From: Streptomyces sp. Q6
GTDB lineage: Bacteria; Actinomycetota; Actinomycetes; Streptomycetales; Streptomycetaceae
Assembly (NCBI RefSeq): GCF_036967205.1
Contig: NZ_CP146022.1
Span: 8,494,001-8,558,000 of the forward strand
Direction of reading: 5' to 3'
DNA length: 64,000 nt
Shown: positions 46,963-55,124 of the stretch, piece by piece
Layout: each line of letters starts with the position of its first letter
Position numbering within the stretch: the first letter of the stretch is position 1
The notes under the pieces: generated by a model
The model's input: the letters and a program-made list of their open reading frames with translations, nothing else
Databases searched by the model: none
Told to the model about the DNA's origin: nothing
Position numbers and translations under genes: made by a program

Positions 46963-47055
46963 ACACGACCGAATTCAGCACGGGCAGCCAGCGGCTTCCC
47001 CGCTCCTGCGCTCGCCGACGACACGGACTCAATCCCGGACGACCAGGCTGAGCGC

Positions 47056-47114
47056 ATGGAGTACGCCGGCCGGGTGCCCGCCCCACCCCGCCGCTCAACT
47101 GGTTTACTGACAAC
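47056..47114 (+). pseudogene. 5' fragment of an AraC-type regulator gene split by the IS21 element
   Basis: ATG GAG TAC GCC at 47056 encodes MEYAGRVPAPP, a very characteristic start of AraC proteins with an N-terminal DUF6597-type domain. A one-base shift in the C-rich run then gives PPLNWFTDN, which continues directly across the IS21 insertion as NLYCLAGARV at 49931 onward. The gene is therefore broken both by a frameshift and by the insertion. Confidence 0.55.
47110..47114 (+). repeat. Target-site duplication of the IS21 element (left copy)
   Basis: ACAAC here is repeated at 49931-49935 directly outside the right terminal repeat. A 5-bp duplication fits IS21-type transposition. Confidence 0.85.
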
Positions 47115-47219
47115 TGTCGGCGTACACGTGAACGTGCCCAGCTACGTACGGATGAATGTGCTCAGTTGTTGATGTGCTGAGGCCGGTGGGTCGGCAATCT
47201 GCTGCTGTCTGTTCTTGGG

Positions 47220-48659
47220 GTGGCAGAGGGGCGGCTGACGGTGGTCCTGGATCAGCATCGATGGTTGAAGCTTCGCCGCTTTCGCGGTCTGGTCGAGTCC
47301 GGGGCGATGAGCCTTTCGGAGATCGCGAAGGAGACCGGACTCAACCGACGCACGGTGCGCAAATACCTGGCGGCACAGGCTCCGGTGGCTCCGCCGCGGC
47401 GGGCGCCCAATGGGCAGCCTCGCAGGCGCGTGGTGGACGAGGTCGCGCCGCTGATCGACGCCATGTTGCGAGCCGAGATCCTGATCAAGGGAGCGGTAAT
47501 CCACGAGCGGCTGGTGAAGGAGTACGGCTTCGCCGGCAACTACCAGCGAGTGAAGCTCTATCTGCAGGAAGCAAGGCCCCGTATCGCGGCCGAGCTGGGC
47601 ATTGCACCTGATGAACTGGCTGGACTGCACCGCCGGTTCGAGGTGGTCCCAGGGGCCCAGGCCCAGGTGGACTGGGGTGATAAGGGAAAGGTCCTCGCCC
47701 ACATGGGCACCCCGAAGGTCTATTCGTTCCACATGACCTTGTCCTACTCGCGTGATCCGTTCTGCTGCTTTACCACCAGCCAGGATTTGGCGACGTTCTT
47801 CGACTGCCACCGCCAGGCATTTGCACACTTCGGTGGCATTCCGATGGCGATCGTCTATGACCGGACCAAGACCGTGGTCCGCAGGCATGTCGCCCCCGGA
47901 GAGGCTGTCCCCCTGCATCCTGAGGCGGTTGCATTCTCCGGACACTACGACTTCGACATCGACGTGCTGGCCGCCTATCGGCCGACGGGAAAGGGCCGGG
48001 TCGAACGGCAGGTCGACATCGTCCGCGACCACGTGCTGGCGGGGCGGGCCTTCTCCTCCCTCGAGGAGATGGATGCCGCGTTCATGGCCTGGGTTCCCGA
48101 CCGCCGGTCGCGCACTCACCGCACCCATGGCGAAGTCATCGGCAACCGGGCAGTCCGCGATCACGTGGCTCTGCAGCCTCTTCCGCAGGCACCCTATGTG
48201 GTCACGCAACGGCACCTGCGACACGTCGGCAAGGACTGCCTGGTCGCTTTCGACGCGAACCTCTACTCGGTGCCGGCCCGCAAGGTCCGCGCCCGCCAAC
48301 TCGTCGAGATCCGGGCCACGAAGTCCCAGGTCATGCTCCACTCCACCGTCCCGGACGCCAACGGCGAGACCCTGCTGGCCGTCCACGCAAGGGCTGTTGG
48401 CCGCGGCGCCCGAATCGTGGACGAAACGCACTGGGACGGTCTCCCCAAGGGGGACAACCGCCGGGTCACCACCGGTGACATCCCGCTCCAGCCTCGCCAC
48501 GAGGAGCCGCTCGGCGAGGAGGCTGGGCCGCTCAAGGCCCTGCTCAACCGGGCTACCGCCGCCCGCATCAAGGTCGGCACCCGCCCGTTGTCGGTCTATG
48601 ACGAGCTGACCGGCACCCGTCCCTTCACCACCAATTCGACGCCGAAGGAGGTCCGTTGA
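47220..48659 (+). CDS. istA: IS21-family transposase IstA
   Basis: The 479-residue DDE transposase has an N-terminal helix-turn-helix (GAMSLSEIAKETGLNRRTVR, then KYLAAQAP) and a retroviral-integrase-like core. Catalytic residues are D in AQVDWGDKG, D in IPMAIVYDRTKTVV and E in GKGRVERQVDIVRDHVL. The C-terminal part reads YSVPARKVRARQLVEIRATK. It works with the ATPase IstB in cut-and-paste transposition. The frame is intact and ends in GGAGGTCCGTTGA, where its stop overlaps the TTG start of istB by 3 bases, showing translational coupling. Confidence 0.93.
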   Translation: MAEGRLTVVLDQHRWLKLRRFRGLVESGAMSLSEIAKETGLNRRTVRKYLAAQAPVAPPRRAPNGQPRRRVVDEVAPLIDAMLRAEILIKGAVIHERLVKEYGFAGNYQRVKLYLQEARPRIAAELGIAPDELAGLHRRFEVVPGAQAQVDWGDKGKVLAHMGTPKVYSFHMTLSYSRDPFCCFTTSQDLATFFDCHRQAFAHFGGIPMAIVYDRTKTVVRRHVAPGEAVPLHPEAVAFSGHYDFDIDVLAAYRPTGKGRVERQVDIVRDHVLAGRAFSSLEEMDAAFMAWVPDRRSRTHRTHGEVIGNRAVRDHVALQPLPQAPYVVTQRHLRHVGKDCLVAFDANLYSVPARKVRARQLVEIRATKSQVMLHSTVPDANGETLLAVHARAVGRGARIVDETHWDGLPKGDNRRVTTGDIPLQPRHEEPLGEEAGPLKALLNRATAARIKVGTRPLSVYDELTGTRPFTTNSTPKEVR

Positions 48660-49425
48660 GTCAGCTGGTCACCGCCCGCATCCGCAGCACGGCCGCCAAG
48701 CTCGGCCGCCCCACCTGGCCGAGAGCCTGAATCAGTACGCCGAGCGGGCCGAGGAGGGCAAGCTCGGCTATCTCGACCTCCTCGACCTGGTGCTGGCCGA
48801 GGAACTCGCCGTTCGCGACGACCGCCGCTTCCGCCAAGGGCTGAGGCTCTCCAAGCTGCCGCACCACAAGACGCTGGACGACTACGACTTCTCCTTCCAG
48901 CCCGAACTCGACCCGCGCAAGGTCAAGGACCTGGCCACCCTCTCGTTCGTTGAGGCCAAGGCCAACGCAGCCCTGCTGGGGCCACCCGGAGTGGGCAAGA
49001 CGCATATCGCCGTCGCCCTGGCGGTCGCGGCCTGCCGAGCCGGGTTCTCGATCTACTTCACCACCCTCGACGACATGGTCCGACACCTCAAAGCGGCAGA
49101 AGACGCGGGCCGGTTGACCAGCAAGCTCCGGTCCTACCTGCGGCCAAGCGTTCTCGTCGTCGACGAGGTTGGCTACCAGCCCCTCGAACGAGCCGAAGCC
49201 AACCTCGTCTTCCAAGTCATTTCCAAACGTTACGAAAGGGGGTCGATCATCCTGACCTCGAACAAGACCTTCAGCGAATGGGGCCAAGTCTTCGGCGACG
49301 AAGTCCTGGCCACCGCAATCCTCGACCGGCTCCTGCATCACTGAGACGTCGTCTCGATCAACGGCCCCAGCTACCGTCTGAAGAACCGACTCGCCGCCAT
49401 CGAACGCGACACGAACGTCGCCTGA
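48656..49425 (+). pseudogene. istB: IS21 helper ATPase IstB, frameshifted and with a premature stop
   Basis: Starting at TTG 48656 the frame reads SQLVTARIRSTAAKLGRP, then loses one base near 48705, so the true continuation LAESLNQYAERAEEGKLGYL is in another frame. The AAA+ domain is otherwise complete: Walker A LLGPPGVGKTHIAVAL, Walker B VLVVDEVGYQPL and sensor ILTSNKTFSEWGQVFGDEVL. A TGA at 49342-49344 then cuts off the normal C-terminus, which persists downstream as DVVSINGPSYRLKNRLAAIE to the stop at 49423. An ATG within the domain at 48790 could give a partial ATPase of 184 residues. The helper is probably non-functional. Confidence 0.88.
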
Positions 49426-49440
49426 CCCACAGATACCCGG

Positions 49441-49827
49441 TTATCGGATGACGTCGATCTCCGGCAGAGGCAGGTTCCATTCACCAAGCTCCGCGACGAG
49501 GACTTGGCGGGCCAACTGACGTGCCTGGGCCCATCCTGCGTCGGTGGACAAGGCAGTCCTTGCCCACCGACCAGCGCTTTCTGCACCACTCATCCCGCTG
49601 AAGACCAGATCGATCTCACGCAGATCGGGCAGAGCACCCTGGCCGACTTGGTCCTCTTCGACCAGCCTCTCGGCCATCCGGAATGCGTGATCGAAGTCCA
49701 AAGCGATCTCGTCCGTCGCCACACGATGTTTCTCCAGCCAGGCCACCTGGACAGAAGCATCAGCTGCCAGCACCGTCAGCGACTCGATCAGCAGACGTCG
49801 TCGAAACGACGGACCAGGACTCTCCAC
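49441..49827 (-). CDS. Passenger gene inside the IS21 element; hypothetical protein
   Basis: The 128-residue protein is mostly helical: SFRRRLLIESLTVLAADASV, AWLEKHRVATDEIALDFDHA, FRMAERLVEEDQVGQG, then DLREIDLVFSGMSGAESAGR and a final LAELGEWNLPLPEIDVI-like tail (sequence VLVAELGEWNLPLPEIDVIR). No signal or membrane helix is present. I do not recognise the family, although short acidic proteins of this type are common in Streptomyces near immunity-like genes. It is convergent with istB, 15 bases away, and lies fully inside the element. The start is uncertain: GTG at 49827, or further up to 49887, which would place its beginning in the right terminal repeat. Confidence 0.65.
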   Translation of the reverse strand: MESPGPSFRRRLLIESLTVLAADASVQVAWLEKHRVATDEIALDFDHAFRMAERLVEEDQVGQGALPDLREIDLVFSGMSGAESAGRWARTALSTDAGWAQARQLARQVLVAELGEWNLPLPEIDVIR

Positions 49828-49930
49828 CCAGCGATCGTCGCACGGAGCTCCGCGAGTATGCACTCCAATAGCGATCCAACTGAGCACGTTTATCCGTACT
49901 TACCTGAGCACCTTGCTCAGTACGCCGACA

Positions 49931-50161
49931 ACAACCTCTACTGCCTGGCCGGGGCGCGGGTCCAGCGCCTGATCAGCGTCCAACCGATGCCATCGGGGCA
50001 GCTGTACATCAACCAGGGCGAACCCGTGCGCCTGTGGAATCAGGGCCCCTCGGTGCCGCCCGAGTTGCTGGCCGACGACCGCCGACCTGAGCCGACGATT
50101 CGCGCGGATCTACACCACCCTCGGAACCCAGGACCCCCTCCACCGGAGGTTCTGCCTCTAC
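49931..50161 (+). pseudogene. Middle fragment of the AraC-type regulator N-terminal domain
   Basis: Directly after the IS21 target duplication the frame reads NLYCLAGARVQRLISVQPMP then SGQLYINQGEPVRLWNQGPS and VPPELLAD, which matches the DUF6597-type sensor domain expected after MEYAGRVPAPP. Around 50085 the match ends. A different frame then reads LSRRFARIYTTLGTQDPLHR up to the IS5-type insertion, possibly from another gene. The helix-turn-helix half of the regulator is not present in the window. Confidence 0.5.
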
Positions 50162-50250
50162 CTAGTACTCCAGCTGTAGATCGTGATCTTGCTCGCGAAC
50201 GGGCCAGCTGTCGAGCGGCCTGCATGCGCCGAGGTGGCTGTCTCGACAGA

Positions 50251-50652
50251 TCACTCGCTGGGACGGGTGACAGTGATGTCGATGGCGCTGGCGTCTGGCC
50301 CCGGCGAGTCCACTGCGACGCGCACGTTGAACTCACCGCGGTCGCCCACTCGATGCACGAAGCGGGTCAGTTGCTCGACATCGCCGACTGCGATGCGGCC
50401 GTCAGGCAGCAGGAGGGAGCCGTCGAAGACCGTGGTGAACTCCGGGTCGGGTCCTTCGGCCTCCGGCGCTTGTGGCTGCGTGAAGATACGCACTTTGATC
50501 AGTCGCCGCTGAGCTCGAACCCGAACAGCCACGTGGGTGTCACAGCTGGCCGCAGGGGCAGCCTCCAGAGCGAGCGAGACTGGAACCCAGTCGGTCGCTC
50601 CTAGGTGCAGCACGGGGTGATTCACGTAGATGTCGACTCCGGCCACCTGCAC
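50251..50652 (-). CDS. Hypothetical protein inside the IS5-type element
   Basis: The 133-residue protein is rich in beta-strands: QVAGVDIYVNHPVLHLGATD, VPVSLALEAAPAASCDTHVA, VRVRAQRRLIKVRIFTQ, then TTVFDGSLLLPDGRIAVGDV and a C-terminal FNVRVAVDSPGPDASAIDIT. This looks like a single beta-sandwich. No signal peptide. The GTG start at 50652 is supported by AGGAGGAGC upstream. I do not recognise the family. It lies between the left repeat of the IS5-type element and the IS701 remnant, so it may be cargo. Confidence 0.65.
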   Translation of the reverse strand: MQVAGVDIYVNHPVLHLGATDWVPVSLALEAAPAASCDTHVAVRVRAQRRLIKVRIFTQPQAPEAEGPDPEFTTVFDGSLLLPDGRIAVGDVEQLTRFVHRVGDRGEFNVRVAVDSPGPDASAIDITVTRPSE

Positions 50653-50721
50653 GATGCTCCTCCTGCTCGCAACAAGGAGCGGCCACCGTTGATCATCGGT
50701 GTGTGGACAAACGATCATGCG

Positions 50722-51938
50722 GTGGCCGCAGGTCACAGCGTAGACCCTGCCCGCTGGCAGGAGGGGTTCGAGGCCCTTATGGGGCGCATAGCCGGCCGGT
50801 TCGCCCGGGTTGAGCCTCGGCGCCGAGCCAGGCGGCTGGTGCTCGGGTTGCCGTCGAACCTGCCGCGCAAGAACTGCTGGAGCATCGCCGAGTGGGCCGG
50901 GGAACCCACCCCGCACGGCATGCAGCATCTGCTGTGCCGGGCCTCCTGGGACGCCGACGTGGTGCGCGACGACGTTCGCGACTACGTAGTGGAGCAGTCC
51001 CATGACGACCAGGCAGTCCTCGTAGTCGACGAGACCGGCGACCTGAAGAAGGGCACCCACACCGTCGGTGTCCAGCGCCAATACACCGGCACCGCGGGCC
51101 GGATCGAGAACGCCCAGGTCGCCGTCTACCTCGTCTACGCGGGACTGCGCGGGCACGCGGCGGTGGACCGCGAGCTGTACCTCCCGCGCTCCTGGACCTG
51201 CGACCCGGATCGCTGCCGGGCCGTAGGGCTGGGCGAGGACACCGCCTTCGCGACCAAGCCGGAACTAGCCACTCGCATGATCGGCCGATTCCTGGAGGCC
51301 GGGCACCGCGTGGACTGGGTCGCGGCAGACGAGGTCTACGGCGGTAACCCGAAACTGCGGACCGCGCTGGAGGAGCACGGAGTCGGCTCCGTGCTCGCCA
51401 CCGCCTGCTCGGCCGAAGTCACCACCGATGCAGGAAAGTTCCGCACGGACGCCTTGGCTGCGAAGGTGCCGAAACGGGCCTGGCAGAAGCTGTCGGCAGG
51501 GGCCGGCGCCAAGGGCCACCGCTTCTACGACTGGGCCATCATCGGCCTGGCCGAACCCCGGCCCGGTTCTCATCAGCTGCTCATTCGCCGCAACCGCACC
51601 ACCGGAGAACTCGCCTACTACCGCTGCTGGTCGCCTGCCCAGGTGCCCCTGGCCACGCTGGTGCGGGTCGCCGGATCGAGATGGCGGGTGGAGGAGACCT
51701 TCCAAACGGGAAAGGGCCTGGCTGGACTCGATGAGCACCAGGTCTGGCGCTATGCCTCCTGGGTCCGCTAGGTCACTCTCGCCATGCTGGCCCACGCCTT
51801 CCTTGCCATCGTCCGAGCTGACGAACACGCCGGCCGTCCCGGACCGGCCGACCTGGTCCCGCTGTCCTGCAACAAGATCCAGCGCCTCTTCAACACGCTC
51901 GTCGTCCGGCCGGTCCACGAGGCAGCCCACCGGCTTAG
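50722..51938 (+). pseudogene. IS701-family transposase with an amber codon and truncated 3' end
   Basis: The frame shows the IS701/IS4-like DDE pattern: VEPRRRARRLVLGLPSNLPR, VLVVDETGDLKKGTHTVGVQ (first Asp), VAADEVYGGNPKLRTALEE (second Asp) and GSRWRVEETFQTGKGLAGLD (Glu). At 51769-51771 a TAG replaces the usual tryptophan codon in WVRWVTLAMLAHAFL, a single-base change. The frame continues AMLAHAFLAIVRADEHAGRP to HEAAHRL, after which family similarity ends abruptly at about 51938. The transposase is therefore inactive. It sits inside the IS5-type element. Confidence 0.88.
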
Positions 51939-52002
51939 AGGTCGTCTCATTTGGTTCTCCAGGCAGTTGGGAGGGCGCCTGCGGCTGTCGTGGCGTGCGG
52001 GG

Positions 52003-52602
52003 TCACATACCGCGGTCAGGCCCGCTCCATGGCTCCGGCCGTTCGTCAGCGGTCATCGGAAGTCGGCACAGCTGTACCGGGCCGGGGTAGAAGGCGGAGG
52101 TGTTGGGGCCGGCCATGTCTTCGCCGATGAGGTACCGGTAGAGCCATTCGGCGAAGCTCATGTCGAACCGTGCCCAGCCGCCCTCGCCGTCCTCGATCAG
52201 AATCCAGGGCGCTGTGTCGTCCGCGGCTACAAGGAACAGGGTCTCGCCGCGGTCGGTGCTGGCGATCGGCCACAGTCCGTTCCGCGTACCGAAGCTCAAC
52301 TCTGAGAGTCCGAAGAGCAGGCGGGGGTCCTCGTCCGGGTCGAGCTTGTCCCAGGAGACTTCGGACCAGGCACGGACCGTCCCGCGTATCCAGTCACCCA
52401 GGTTCCAGTGTTCGGTTGCGGGGTGGTGCAGGTACAGGTGGCCGTTGAGCTGGATGGGAGCGTATGCGTCTACGAGGGTCTGATAGTCGGTCGGCAGCCG
52501 GATGTCGAGTTCGGTGTGGAGCCGGTCCCAGGCGGCGGGGTCGGCGTAGCGGTTCTCGGCCGGGCCGAGCATCGCGATGGCGGCGGCCAGGTAGTCGGTC
52601 AT
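52003..52602 (-). CDS. SUKH-superfamily (SMI1/KNR4) protein, passenger of the IS5-type element
   Basis: The 199-residue protein has the SMI1/KNR4 pattern: helix TDYLAAAIAMLGPAENRYAD, AAWDRLHTELDIRLPTDYQT (the hallmark LP-x-DY), a central LLFGLSELSFGTRNGLWPIA with strands ETLFLVAADDTAPWILIEDG, and the C-terminal MSFAEWLYRYLIGEDMAG. Such proteins often give immunity to polymorphic toxins; no toxin is nearby. The ATG at 52602 follows GAGGAACGCC. It is in the same orientation as the IS5 transposase and starts 64 bases after that gene's stop, so read-through expression is likely. It lies fully within the 29-bp inverted repeats. Confidence 0.85.
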   Translation of the reverse strand: MTDYLAAAIAMLGPAENRYADPAAWDRLHTELDIRLPTDYQTLVDAYAPIQLNGHLYLHHPATEHWNLGDWIRGTVRAWSEVSWDKLDPDEDPRLLFGLSELSFGTRNGLWPIASTDRGETLFLVAADDTAPWILIEDGEGGWARFDMSFAEWLYRYLIGEDMAGPNTSAFYPGPVQLCRLPMTADERPEPWSGPDRGM

Positions 52603-52666
52603 GGCGTTCCTCGCTGGCTTGTGTCGTCTTTGCGACAGGATCATTCCAGCTCGGAGGTCTCGCCGG

Positions 52667-53461
52667 TCAGGCTGTCAGCCTGCGGTAGCAGATCAGGGCG
52701 GCTGCGATGCCGGCGAACGCCAGGAAGTGTTCGGCCTTGCGCTCGTAGCGGCGGTGCAGACGGTGGCATCCGGACAGCCACGCCACCGTGCGCTCCACGG
52801 TCCAACGGTGACGGCCAAGGCGCTGGGAGGATTCGATGCCCCGGCGCGCGATGCGCGGTGTGATGCTGCGGGAGCGGAGCCACGTGCGCAGCCAGTCGAA
52901 GTCGTAGCCCTTGTCACCGTGCAGCTTGGCCGGTCGACGGCGGCGCGGCCCGCGGCGGGAGCGGATGGGTGGGATGCCCCGCACCATAGGCTCCAGACCC
53001 TGACTGTCGTGGGTGTTGGCAGCCGAGATCCCAATGGAGAGGGCAGACCGGTCCGCTCCGTGATCAGGTGGATCTTCGATGCCTTCTTGCCGCGATCTAC
53101 GGGATTCGGGCCCGTCAGGTCCCCCTTTGAGGGCTCGCATGTTCACCGAGTCGATCGCGCACCGCGACCAGTCCAGTCCGCCGCGTGCGCCGAGCTCGTC
53201 CAGGACCAGGCGGTGGAGCTTGCCCCATACGCGGGCCTGGCTCCACTCGGTGAAGTGGCGGTGCGCGGTCGGCCCGGACGGGCCGAAGCCCGGCGGAAGT
53301 TGTCGCCACGTGCAGCCGGTCGTTGCCACGAACACGATGGCAGCCAGCACCTGCCGGTCCCCATACCGGCGCCTTCCCCCACCCTGCGGCCGCACCGGCG
53401 CCGCCGGAACCGCCCGCTGGAACAACTCCCACAACCCGTCTGGAACCAGACGCTTCACCAT
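52667..53461 (-). CDS. IS5-family DDE transposase
   Basis: The 264-residue enzyme is intact: GRRRYGDRQVLAAIVFVATT, GCTWRQLPPGFGPSGPTAHR, CAIDSVNMRALKGG (first Asp), KLHGDKGYDFDWLRTWLR (second Asp) and HRWTVERTVAWLSGCHRLHR (Glu). ATG at 53461 (MVKRLVPDGLWELF) is the usual start, although the frame is open back to the right terminal repeat at 53599. It should mobilise DNA bounded by the 29-bp repeats. Confidence 0.9.
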   Translation of the reverse strand: MVKRLVPDGLWELFQRAVPAAPVRPQGGGRRRYGDRQVLAAIVFVATTGCTWRQLPPGFGPSGPTAHRHFTEWSQARVWGKLHRLVLDELGARGGLDWSRCAIDSVNMRALKGGPDGPESRRSRQEGIEDPPDHGADRSALSIGISAANTHDSQGLEPMVRGIPPIRSRRGPRRRRPAKLHGDKGYDFDWLRTWLRSRSITPRIARRGIESSQRLGRHRWTVERTVAWLSGCHRLHRRYERKAEHFLAFAGIAAALICYRRLTA

Positions 53462-53712
53462 CGCTGTCACGGCATTCAGCCTAGTGATCAAGCCACTTGA
53501 GACGATCTCTTGGCTGGTCCGACTGGCGACGCCGCCATCAAGCCCGGTCCCGCACCAGCCACTATCGGCGACAAGCTGCGAATCAGACATGAAGATCACG
53601 ATCTACAGCTGGAGTACTAGATCCCGACTTCCGTAGGACCGAAGGCGAGAAAACTGGTCGATGGGTCAGATGACTGGGCACCCCAGGTGAAATGGTCTGT
53701 CAAGCTCATTCG

Positions 53713-54180
53713 ATGTTCGAATATCGTCTCTGGCTTGCCGCCGTCCCGGAACCCATACCTGAAGCCGAAGCCTGTAATTACTGGAACCTCAAGGATCTCC
53801 CCACTCCGACCCTCGACGGAGCATTGAAGCAAGCGCACTACGCCTACGTCGGCTCCTGGCAGGACAGGCATCTGGCGGAACTGCCGCAGTCTGGCCGTTG
53901 CTCGGCTGTCCGGGTCTTCGACTGGCTGTTCTATCGAGGGACCATCGACTGCTACCAAGCACCGCTCCTGGACGCTCGGCTGCGAGATGAACTGATTGGG
54001 CTCTACCAGCCCCGGCCAGACGACCTGCCCGCGGAGTGCACCAATACGGACGAGATCGCCACGTTCCTCACCGCGCACCTCGGTTGGTGCCTGCTGCCCG
54101 AGGAAGCGCCACCACCAACCACGGCACCGTCCCCGGGCGATCAGAGGCAATCTGACCGACGAGCAGGATGGCTGAACTGA
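53713..54180 (+). CDS. Conserved hypothetical protein
   Basis: The 155-residue protein begins MFEYRLWLAAVPEPIPEAEA and contains DGALKQAHYAYVGSWQDRHL, VRVFDWLFYRGTIDCYQAPL and ATFLTAHLGWCLLPEEAPP. The composition is that of a soluble alpha/beta protein without signal sequence. I cannot name a family. The ATG at 53713 is chosen because the regular pattern starts there; an upstream in-frame start at 53692 is possible. It lies just right of the IS5-type element and could be an intact neighbour of the broken genes. Confidence 0.65.
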   Translation: MFEYRLWLAAVPEPIPEAEACNYWNLKDLPTPTLDGALKQAHYAYVGSWQDRHLAELPQSGRCSAVRVFDWLFYRGTIDCYQAPLLDARLRDELIGLYQPRPDDLPAECTNTDEIATFLTAHLGWCLLPEEAPPPTTAPSPGDQRQSDRRAGWLN

Positions 54181-54375
54181 CCTTCTTGCCGTCAGTAGAT
54201 TCCGCGAAAGCCATGTTGTTCGAGAATGCCGTGGGGCAACGTTCTCAAGTGACATGGCACGCCAGTAGGTCAGCAGCCCTCTACCTGCCAGATGAACTGC
54301 GACAGGACAGCAGATCGCAGAGGCTGAGCCCTGCCCCGCGCGGTTGGCTGCGCGGCATCTGCCGCTGGCATCTCC

Positions 54376-54705
54376 TCAGGCGGCAGCCGGTTCGGTGTCG
54401 GGGTACGGGCTGAGCATGGTGTCGAAGTGGCCCTCCGGGGCTTCTGCCAGGAAAGTCGACAGGTTCTCCAGGAAGGCGCGCAGCGGGGGCGTCGCGTTGT
54501 GCCGGTCCAGGTCTTCCTGCGAGCGCCAGACCTCGTACAGGAAGAAGGTGCCGTCCTCGTGCTCGTGGAGGTGGTACTCCAGGTTGCCGGGTTCCTGCCG
54601 GGTGGGTCCCACGAAGGCGGAGAGGATGCGCCGGACCTCGTCCGCGCGCTCCGGCCTGGGCCGCAAGAAACCATAGAGGGCGATGGGGCGATCTGTGTGT
54701 GTCAT
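54376..54705 (-). CDS. ABM-type quinol monooxygenase-like protein
   Basis: The 109-residue protein has the dimeric alpha/beta-barrel ABM fold: ALYGFLRPRPERADEVRRIL, EPGNLEYHLHEHEDGTFFLY and VWRSQEDLDRHNATPPLRAF. The EVWRS-x-EDLDRH block is characteristic of YgiN-like antibiotic biosynthesis monooxygenases, cofactor-free enzymes acting on quinols or polyketides. It is divergent from a MerR regulator with a palindrome between them, so it is probably the regulated target. Confidence 0.9.
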   Translation of the reverse strand: MTHTDRPIALYGFLRPRPERADEVRRILSAFVGPTRQEPGNLEYHLHEHEDGTFFLYEVWRSQEDLDRHNATPPLRAFLENLSTFLAEAPEGHFDTMLSPYPDTEPAAA

Positions 54706-54722
54706 GCCCGTCAGGCTAAGAT

Positions 54723-54738
54723 CTCACATCAATGTGAG
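54723..54738. promoter_or_regulatory. Palindrome CTCACAT-CA-ATGTGAG, probable MerR operator
   Basis: Perfect 7-bp arms lie between the divergent ABM and MerR genes, 26 bases upstream of the MerR start. MerR proteins bind such dyads within long-spacer promoters, so it probably controls both genes. Confidence 0.8.
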
Positions 54739-54764
54739 GTTCAAGAGGTTGTGAGGAGCACCAC

Positions 54765-55124
54765 ATGAAGATCGGTGAGCTCGCCGCCGCGACGGGCACC
54801 TCAGTCCGACTGCTGCGTTACTACGAGGAGCAAGGCCTACTGGAGGCCTATCGCCTCGACAGCGGCCACCGCCGCTACGACGACAACGCCCCCGCCGTGG
54901 TCCGCCGCATTCGCGCGCTGCTGGACGCCGGCCTGCCGACGCGGGTCATCCGCGACCTGCTGCCGTGCGTTCGCCAGGACGGCACGGTCGCCGGATGCAA
55001 GCTGGAGACTCTTCAAGAACACCTCCAGGGTCTGGACGAACGGATCGGCGCACTGTCCGAAACCCGCACCTCTCTGGCCGGGCTCATCTCCGCCGCCCAG
55101 GCCCGCGAGCCGGCACTCGGGTAG
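54765..55124 (+). CDS. MerR-family transcriptional regulator
   Basis: The 119-residue protein has the MerR winged helix (MKIGELAAATGTSVRLLRYY, EEQGLLEAYRLDSGHRRYDD) followed by a coiled-coil dimerisation helix ending LAGLISAAQAREPALG. Two cysteines, in LLPCVRQDG and VAGCKLETL, could sense redox or metals, although the effector domain is minimal. GTGAGGAGCACC precedes the ATG. It is divergent from the ABM monooxygenase gene and is likely its activator. Confidence 0.93.
   Translation: MKIGELAAATGTSVRLLRYYEEQGLLEAYRLDSGHRRYDDNAPAVVRRIRALLDAGLPTRVIRDLLPCVRQDGTVAGCKLETLQEHLQGLDERIGALSETRTSLAGLISAAQAREPALG

Larger units (their letters stand above)
47115..49930 (+). mobile_element. IS21-family element with passenger gene and ACAAC target duplication
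   Basis: The ends are imperfect inverted repeats of about 53 bp: TGTCGGCGTAC at 47115-47125 mirrors GTACGCCGACA at 49920-49930, and TACGGATGAATGTGCTCAGT mirrors a close copy inward. The element begins TGT and ends ACA. ACAAC flanks it at both sides (47110-47114 and 49931-49935), a 5-bp target duplication. It contains istA, a broken istB and a convergent non-transposase gene at 49441-49827. Because istB is damaged it may only move with help in trans. Confidence 0.92.
50162..53620 (-). mobile_element. IS5-family element with 29-bp inverted repeats, passenger genes and an internal IS701 remnant
   Basis: The 29 bases at 50162-50190 (CTAGTACTCCAGCTGTAGAT and nine more) occur perfectly inverted at 53592-53620. 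The outer CTAG contains TA, the expected duplicated target. Near 52640, where a simple IS5 element would end, there is no copy of the repeat, so the unit spans 3.46 kb. It includes an intact IS5 transposase (52667-53461), a SUKH gene (52003-52602), a 133-codon gene (50251-50652) and between them an IS701-type transposase that probably inserted later. An alternative is that two IS5 copies recombined, leaving one end each. Confidence 0.75.

Noticed and set aside
52601-53636. Plus-strand frames of 299 and 185 codons across the IS5 transposase
   Set aside because: The minus strand carries an intact DDE transposase; these are antisense shadows.
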